From: Parascedosporium putredinis
Lineage: Eukaryota; Ascomycota; Sordariomycetes; Microascales; Microascaceae
DNA length: 64,000 bases
Reading direction: 5' to 3'
NCBI GenBank assembly: GCA_949357655.1
Contig: CASHTG010000006.1
Span: 62,001 to 126,000 of the forward strand
Below, piece by piece: positions 57,809 to 64,000 of the stretch; position 1 is the stretch's first letter; every line of letters starts with the position of its first letter. Both the position numbers and the translations under genes were made by a program. The notes beneath the pieces were generated by a model, which did no database searches, was not told the DNA's origin, and worked only from the letters and a program-made list of their open reading frames with translations.

Positions 57809-58250
57809 ATGAAGTTCTCCCTCGTCTTCCTCGCCGGTGTTGTCGCCGCTGCTCCTTCCGCGCTCGACTCTCGCCAGACTTACACCCCTTGCTCGGGATT
57901 GTACGGCAGCGCTCAGTGCTGTGCCACCGACGTCCTTGGCATCGCCGACCTTGACTGCGGCCAGCGTAAGTTATCTATCTCTTGCTCCAACTTTCCTACT
58001 CTTATCCTGGAGTGAGCTAGCTGCTAACAAGGTTCCCCCTCCCTTACAGCCCCGACCGGACCCACGAGCGCCGACGACTTTAGCGCCGTCTGCTCTGCCA
58101 TCGGCCAGCGTGCTCGCTGCTGTGTCCTCCCCATCGTAAGCCTCCTTGTATTCCGTAACTGTCTTTTGACACAACGTGCTAACTTGCCCATCACCCTTCC
58201 AGCTGGACCAGGGCATTCTTTGCAACACCCCCGTTGGTGTCCAGGATTAA
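57809..58250 (+). CDS. Class II-like hydrophobin
   Basis: This is a small secreted amphipathic protein that assembles at air-water interfaces and on cell surfaces. Three exons (57809-57965, 58050-58135, 58203-58250) join in phase to give 96 residues with no frameshift. MKFSLVFLAGVVAAAPSA is the signal peptide. The mature part shows the eight-Cys hydrophobin pattern: single Cys in TPCSGL, pair in AQCCATDV, single in DLDCGQ, single in AVCSAIG, pair in ARCCVLP and the last in ILCNTP. That is C..CC..C..C..CC..C with the compact, regular spacing of class II members (cerato-ulmin type). Both introns lie between conserved Cys blocks, as is common in this family. Hydrophobins often coat hyphae or spores; the stage of use cannot be told from sequence. 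Confidence 0.95.
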
Positions 58251-58952
58251 TCTCGTCGAAGACCCACCATTCTTAGCGGAAAGTACCGAGATGGCTCAGA
58301 CTTTCCCGGGAATTTCGGTGATGGGCGGGGAGTTTGTTGATTTGACTAGAATGTTTGTTATTATTAGTTCCAGGTTTGGCTGCGATTACACGTAAATCTA
58401 TTATAATTTCATTTAAACATCTTACGCTTGTGAAAAAATTGGGTCCTTCTTTGCTTTCGCCCCCAGTTCTTCTATTTCCGGGTTCCACATGCATCGCGTT
58501 GCCTGCAGCTGCCGACTCGACTATCTCGATAGATAATCGCGGGCGCGGACGAACCACATGCACACTTCTGCTACCTCCACCCTTCCAATCTGTAGTTTTG
58601 CTCAGAAAACCAATCCGAAATCTTTCTTCATTCTCCGCTTGTTTCCACCGAACTCCGTCATGGTAGGTTGGTTTATCGTTTGGGCTCAGGTGTGGCTGAT
58701 CCAGGGAGTGGAACCGAGAGATAAGCGGACATGGCTTATCATGTTAGCCAAAGATAAGGCTGGTGGGAGACGGCGATCACCGCCACAGTCCGTGTCTCAG
58801 CTGAAAAGCATAAAAAGACCCTCTCCCCGTCCTCATTAGATGTGGCATTTGAATTGACCAATCTCACCCAACTTCTGCCGAACAAAGACCTCACCAGACC
58901 AACTCGCTTCGTGAAGACGTCTAAGCACGCGTGAGGGAATCCTACCATCATC
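58251..58952. other. Spacer between hydrophobin and TauD-type gene
   Basis: About 0.7 kb holding the hydrophobin 3' UTR and the downstream promoter. No gene recognised. Confidence 0.45.
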
Positions 58953-60250
58953 ATGATTTCAAAGATCACCTCTCAAGTCACGGTGGAACCGTTGAGCCTC
59001 GCCAATGGTTCCGGGCCCAGCTTCGGCGCCGCGGTCAACAACGTTGACTTGGAAAATATCTCTGGTAAGATTACGGCTCGCACCTAGGCCATAGTTGAAT
59101 GTATATATCGGCGTGACACTACGTGATTTCAAAAGAAAAGGGAGAATACCCGTAAAATCGGTAACCTCCTCGGTAAGGCTCTTCTTTTCTCTCGACCGAC
59201 ATCTTTCGCGCAGCGACTGACGGGGTTTGAACATTTGACAGATGAGGATTTTGACGTGATCCGCAACGCCCTCTTCACCCACCAGGTCCTCGTCATCAAG
59301 GGCCAGGGCCACGCCTCCCCAAGGCGCAGTACGAGATCACGCAGCGCTTCGACCCAGAGGCCCAGGGCGCCTACGGCCACGGCAAGACTCTGGACGCGAA
59401 GCGCTCGATCCTGCACCCCGATCTGAAGACGGTGCCGCACCAGCCCCAGGTTCAGGTGATCGGAAACGGATTCGTACCCTCGTACGAAGGTCTGGAGAAT
59501 ATCCAGCTGCGTCACCCCCACCACCGCACCTTTCACGAGACCACCATCCCGGACGAGGACGACCTCGACTTCACCCGTTTCTACCGGTGGCACATCGACG
59601 CCGCGCTGTACGGTCTCGCTCCCCGTCGCCACGACCCTGCTCGCCGTCAAGGTTCCTTCTGGCCGCCGGCAGACGTTGAGGTACGACGACGGCACGGGCG
59701 ACGAGATGCAGGTGCCGCTCGGCACGACCGCCTTTGTCAACGGCGAAACCATGTACGATCTCCTGTCCGAGGAGGACAAGACGTTTGCGCGCGAGTCCAA
59801 GGTGGAGTACGCGCCGCACCCGTACATTTGGATGTCTCCCGCCAAGTCGCGCTCGACGGGGCTCGGCCTCGTCTCGCAGGGCATGGAGCTGTCCGAAGCG
59901 GAGCTGCCCCCGTCGATCCTTTGGCCATCCAAGTCCTGCCTCTGTGCTGGAAGAACCCCGTGACCGGGCGTCTGGCCCTGCAGGTGCACCCGTCCGCTGT
60001 GAGGAAGCTGCACCTCGCGGACGGCACCGTCATCGATGACCTGGAAAAGGTTCGCGACACCGTCTACCGTCTGCAAAGGCCCGGCATCGCACCTGAGCTC
60101 GTATATGCGCACGATTGGCAGGAGAGTGATTTTGTCATCTTCCACAACCGCGGCGTCCTCCACTCCGTGGTCGGCGCCTTTGCCCCTGACGAAGTTCGTC
60201 TGTTTAGGCAATGCAATATCGCGGGGAGCGAAATGCCGGTGGGACCATGA
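58953..60250 (+). CDS. TauD/TfdA-family Fe(II)/2-oxoglutarate dioxygenase
   Basis: Two exons (58953-59064 and 59242-60250) give about 374 residues. The splice joins LENIS to DEDFDVIRNAL, the usual start of the dioxygenase core. The iron-binding triad is visible: His-X-Asp in RWHIDAALYG and the distal His in FHNRGVLHSVVG, followed by the 2-oxoglutarate-binding Arg region LFRQC. WKNPVTGRLALQVHP precedes it, as in fungal alpha-ketoglutarate-dependent sulfonate dioxygenases. Three frame breaks occur in C runs at about 59311, 59621 and 59912; the second requires a change opposite in sense to the others. The family oxidises taurine, other sulfonates or aryloxyacids, releasing the side group. A role in sulfur scavenging is likely, but the substrate is not determinable here. 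Confidence 0.87.
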
Positions 60251-60434
60251 TGGACAATACGTGCGCGGAGAGGACGACGATGAAGGGTTACTGGGTTTAT
60301 CTTGTTTTTTCCTTGTTCTCTTATGGGTATGTTAGGCTATGCTATTATGTAATTACTGAAGAATGAAATGCTGGATATCTGATAATATGCAAAATGAAAA
60401 GAAAAAAACACTTTTGATGAACAATACATGTATC

Positions 60435-62633
60435 CTACTGTCTCTCATCCTCTTCCCCATCGTACCCGCGGTTTGGTTGCGCCTCGTCGGCGTCATCGGA
60501 CCTGTTGATCAGTGGAGCCAACGTGGGTGACTGAGGAGGTTCCTGGTCCTCGTCCGGCTTAGTAATTCCGTACCAGCCAACGACGGTCACACCGAGGACG
60601 CCCATAAGACAGCTGATGAGGAAAGCAATGATGCCACCGGTAGTGAAGCTAGAACGGTGCACAGTTAGCAAAAGAAAATGTAGTGCGGCGCTGAAAATAG
60701 TCTGGATAAAAAACAACGAAGGGGGAACAGTTGCATACCCTTCTGGAAGTGGTGGCGGGGGCGTGTTCTGGCCTGACAAGTCGAGCAGGTCACGGGTGTG
60801 GCCGGCCGCGTTGCCCTTGGTAGGGACATTTCCGTCTGCGCAAGCGCGCAGGTGGTCCTTGGGAATAGTGACCATCTCCTGAAGTTGTTCGGGCGCCTCG
60901 ATGAAGGTGGCGACGAGGCCGGAGACGACGTGCCACTCGATGTGGCAGTGGAAGAGCCAAACACCTAGAGGCGGGTTTACTTTGTTAGTCTATACGGTAA
61001 AAAGTGTTCGAGATTGATGCGGGGAGTTAGAAAGGGAGAGGGGAGAAAGAAGAGAAGGAAAATACGAACCGGGATTGTTCGCCTTGAAGCGCAGGACGAT
61101 ATTGCCATTGGGCCAAACCACCAGGGTATCACGCCGGATGGGGATCGCAGGGAAGTCGGCGTCCTCGAGGGCCGCCTCGTCAAAGTCGCCGGCGTCCTCT
61201 TCGGAGCGGTAGACGGCCTGGAACTGGTGACCGTGGAGATGGAACGGGTGGCGACCGTCGTCGTGGTTGTTGACGACGATTTGCACGATCTCGTCCTGTT
61301 CGAGGACGAAGCTGTGGGTGTACTCGCCGTAGATTCGGGCGTTGGTGGCCATGTCGCCGGCGGTGAGGACGGTGTACAGGGTGGGCACCTTGGGGGCCTT
61401 GTAGGTGATGTTGTTGAAGAAGGCGTAGTTGGCGCCGTCCCTGAGATTGTCCATGACGACGTTGAGCTCGACGGTGCGGTCCGGCTCGGGTAAGAGGGGC
61501 GCCTCGTCGTAGGGCACCAGGGTCATGTCGTCGATGGGCTCGAATTCGGCGACGTCGAGGGCCTTGGGCAGGTCGCGGTCCTCGTTGTACACGAGCCAAC
61601 CTGTGACGTTCCAGTTTAACTCGTCTGGCAAGACGTCGAAGAGTTCCTGCGGTCTCCTTGTTAGTTTGAGACAAAAGAAAAAGTGATAGGCCGAGAGTCT
61701 CTACGGCGCGGGGACAACTCACAATGTCCATGCTCCCGACAAAGGCGAAGTTTTGATGGGTATCCTTCTTCGCGGTCAAAAGGAAGCTACAGCGCTGGCC
61801 AGCCGAGAGATAAATCATGTTGGTCTCGGCGGGCTTGGTATAAACGCCGTCAACTTCAACAATGGTCATGGTGTGGCCCTCGAACCACAGATACTGGGAG
61901 GCAAAGGCGCCGAGATTGACAGCACGGAAAAGATAGGTTTTCCCTGGCTCTACGCGGACGGCGAGGTCCTGGGTCTCGTTCATGAGGGCGGCCTGGGGCA
62001 CGGGTTCGGCACCAGTCGGGTTGCTCTTGGCGAGGAACTGGGGGATGAGGTCGGACATTTGGTCATGGTACCAGTCGGACAGAGTGAGAACCAGCTCCTC
62101 GTCGTACTGGTCCCTGAAGGGGGCCTGGGGGTCATGGATGATGAGGGGACCCCTTAGACCATCAGGATACTGGCTGTGCGTGTGGGAGTGGTACCAGTAG
62201 GTGCCATGTTGCTCGACCTGAAAGACTAGTTAGTCGGGAGAGAAAAGACATTTGAGATGTGATCGTCGGACAGAGTGGATGGATAGACGCACCTTGAAGC
62301 GGTAGGTGAAAGAACCACCTGGAGGAATGGCGCACTGCGTCACCTGTTCCGGCCATCCATGTGCGGCGTGCCTTGCATGAACATGCCGTGAAAATGAAGC
62401 GAGGTGGACTGGTTACCGAGCTCATTGTTGACGTTGACGACGATGGTGTCGCCCACGTTGGCTTCAATGGCGGGCAGGGGCCATTTGCCGTTGATGCCGA
62501 TGGTGGAACGGGTAAAGGCGTTGTCGGGGTTCGCGTGGACCCAGCCGACGTTGAAGTTGTGCTCGACGATGGCGGCCCGCGCGAAGCCGATGGCGAGGGC
62601 GGCAAGGCCGAGGGTGGCCCGTGAGAGGGACAT
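60435..62633 (-). CDS. fet3: Membrane-anchored multicopper ferroxidase (Fet3-type)
   Basis: This oxidises Fe(II) to Fe(III) at the cell surface for uptake by the Ftr1 permease. Five exons (62633-62293, 62217-61723, 61646-61070, 60964-60739, 60648-60435) give about 617 residues. MSLSRATLGLAALAIGFARA is a signal peptide; an ATG 33 bases upstream is in frame but less suitable. All copper-binding motifs are present: SLHFHGMFM, GTYWYHSHTHSQY, HPFHLHGHQF and the type 1 site LFHCHIEWHVVSG. The C-terminus has one transmembrane helix (IIAFLISCLMGVLGVTVVGW) and an acidic cytosolic tail, which marks Fet3 ferroxidases rather than secreted laccases. One base is missing in the G/C run near 62353. Divergent arrangement with the Ftr1-like permease supports the assignment. 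Confidence 0.93.
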
Positions 62634-63537
62634 GATGAGACAATACTCTGGAAAACTGAAATGCAAGACTACGTTTGATGAAAGAGGGAGGGGTTTAAGG
62701 TTGGGCCGTCTTTGATGCAGCTATCTCGTCTCTCAAAGCGCCGCACAACTCAAACCAAGAAGGGGGAGGAGGGGCCACGAATTCGCAAGCAGCCGTTGAT
62801 TTGCGCGTGGTTGTTTGTGGTTCGACCCCAAAAAAAGAAAAAAAAAACAGTGTGAGCGAGGGCGGCGCAAGTTTTGCCTCAAAGTGGAGCTGGTGAAGTT
62901 GCGTATAGCTTCGGAGGAGCAAAGATTCCTTTGGAATCCTTTTGTCTAACCAGACTCGGCATCGGCGCCCGGCTCAACTTGTCGCTGCACTCACTGCACG
63001 TGTCGAGGCAATCTTATCAATCTGTGCTGATGAAGGATGCGCCCATTCGTTCAAGCGAGGGGCCCACGGGAGGAGGGGGATTTTTCTTTGGTACGGTACG
63101 GGGAGAGAAGAAAGGGGAACAAACGGTTTTCCTCCCCCAAAAACCGCGCTGAAGGTTACGTAATGCCTCGCGTGATCTTGCCTTTTGCCCACCGAGAAGC
63201 AGAAGCGACGCTTTGCCGCTATCGGACTCTCGGACGATTGCTCGGAGGAAGCAAGCACAGCCAATCAGCGGAGCCGTACGAAGGTACCCTCCTCATTTTC
63301 TTTCGTTTCGCCCAAGGCCAACACTCGACGACCCTCAATCAGGCGTGTCTTTGAATTTTCTCGCTTTCGAGGACTCGCATCGCGAAAACACCCTTTTGCG
63401 ACGACCATCACCCACTACGTCGCGCGGAACTAGGAAGATAGGTACTAGGGGCAGGGCCTGAGGTCGAAATTCTAACAGTTTGCTCCCCGCGACATCCGTA
63501 CTCGCCGACGCGAAAAGAAAAAAAGGCTCCGCAATCA
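62634..63537. promoter_or_regulatory. Bidirectional promoter of the ferroxidase/permease pair with GATA-type sites
   Basis: The start codons are 904 bases apart. HGATAR cores, the recognition core of fungal iron-responsive GATA repressors (SreA/Sfu1 type), occur at about 62718 (AGATAG, minus strand), 63013 (TGATAA, minus strand), 63220 (CGATAG, minus strand) and 63436 (AGATAG, plus strand). Such short motifs are expected by chance, so regulation by iron is inferred mainly from gene identity. Confidence 0.45.
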
Positions 63538-64000
63538 TGTTGACCGACCTATTTTCCGTGCCCATCTTCCTCGTCGTCTTTCGCGAGACGCTGGAGACGG
63601 CCATCATCGTGTCCGTACTTCTCGCATTCCTGAAGCAAACGCTGCGCAGGCCGGGCGAGGAACAGCAGCTTCACAACACGTTTCGCCGACAGGTATGCGC
63701 CGCCCGGGCCCCACGTTGCGATTTTTCACCCCTTCCTTTTCTTTCATCCTCTTCTCGTGCCTCTTCGCTCATTTTCCTATTTTTTTATAACCCTCTTGAA
63801 ATTTCCCTCGTAAGTAAGTGCCATAGTTCTGATGTGCATTGTTTCAACAGGTATGGCTCGGCACGGCCGTCGGGTTCTCCATCTGCATGATCATCGCCGC
63901 CGGCATCATCGGCATCTTTACGGCTGGGGCAAGGATGCATGGGGTGAGCAAGAGTACTACTACGAGGGCATCTTCTCCCTCATCTCCTCCGTCGTCATCA
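63538..64000 (+). CDS. ftr1: High-affinity iron permease (Ftr1-type), 5' part only
   Basis: This is a plasma-membrane permease that imports Fe(III) delivered by the ferroxidase. Exon 1 is 63538-63692 and exon 2 starts at 63851 after a GTATGC...CAACAG intron. MLTDLFSVPIFLVVF leads into the first membrane helix with the iron-binding motif RETLE (consensus REXLE), followed by TAIIVSVLLAFLKQT. Exon 2 encodes the second helix (GTAVGFSICMIIAAGIIGIF). A one-base deficit in the T run 63917-63919 then shifts the frame; the conserved YGWGKDAWGE segment continues in the next frame. The coding sequence runs off the end of the window, so the remaining helices and the second REXLE motif are not visible. 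Confidence 0.93.

Overview
The window is nuclear DNA of a filamentous ascomycete (Pezizomycotina). Genes are split by short GT-AG introns of about 50-175 nt. They encode typical fungal products: two Zn2Cys6 regulators, a class II-like hydrophobin, a highly reducing polyketide synthase, secreted GH31 and GH2 glycosidases and a Fet3/Ftr1 iron-uptake pair. The hydrophobin and overall gene content lean towards Sordariomycetes, but the species cannot be fixed. No tRNA, rRNA or CRISPR was seen.

Layout. 1.0-1.7 kb: a small secreted DUF4360 protein. 3.2-21.1 kb: a compact aromatic-catabolism island: a salicylate/3-hydroxybenzoate hydroxylase-type FAD monooxygenase, a Zn2Cys6 regulator, a fumarylacetoacetase-family hydrolase, gentisate 1,2-dioxygenase, a second paralogous Zn2Cys6 regulator, a carotenoid/lignostilbene-type dioxygenase, a divergently transcribed vanillyl-alcohol-oxidase-type flavoenzyme and an HSL-type esterase. 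Read as a pathway, a stilbenoid or lignin-derived dimer would be cleaved to hydroxybenzaldehydes, benzylic alcohols oxidised, the acid hydroxylated to gentisate, the ring opened and the product hydrolysed to central metabolites. 21.5-24.4 kb: a modular Cys-rich secreted protein. 26.5-31.8 kb: a secreted GH31 alpha-glucosidase and a DUF2235 hydrolase. 33.1-45.8 kb: a highly reducing PKS (KS-AT-DH-ER-KR-ACP, no methyltransferase seen) flanked by an MDR oxidoreductase and an SDR, a candidate small biosynthetic cluster. 47.2-60.3 kb: GH2 beta-galactosidase, TPR protein, nitrilase, polysaccharide deacetylase, hydrophobin and TauD-type dioxygenase. Between nitrilase and deacetylase lies an AT-rich element with long terminal inverted repeats. 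60.4-64.0 kb: a divergent ferroxidase/iron-permease pair for reductive iron assimilation; the permease runs off the window.

A striking property of the sequence is that nearly every long gene carries one or more frameshifts at short homopolymer runs, mostly C or G and mostly one base too short, while both sides of each break stay conserved and in good reading frames. I count about 45 over 20 genes; only DUF4360, gentisate dioxygenase and the hydrophobin read cleanly. This points to uncorrected homopolymer errors in the assembly rather than to mass pseudogenisation. Coding features are therefore given as full gene extents with breaks noted, and protein lengths are those expected once the frame is followed across the breaks. 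Exon boundaries come from splice consensus and phase consistency, not transcript data.
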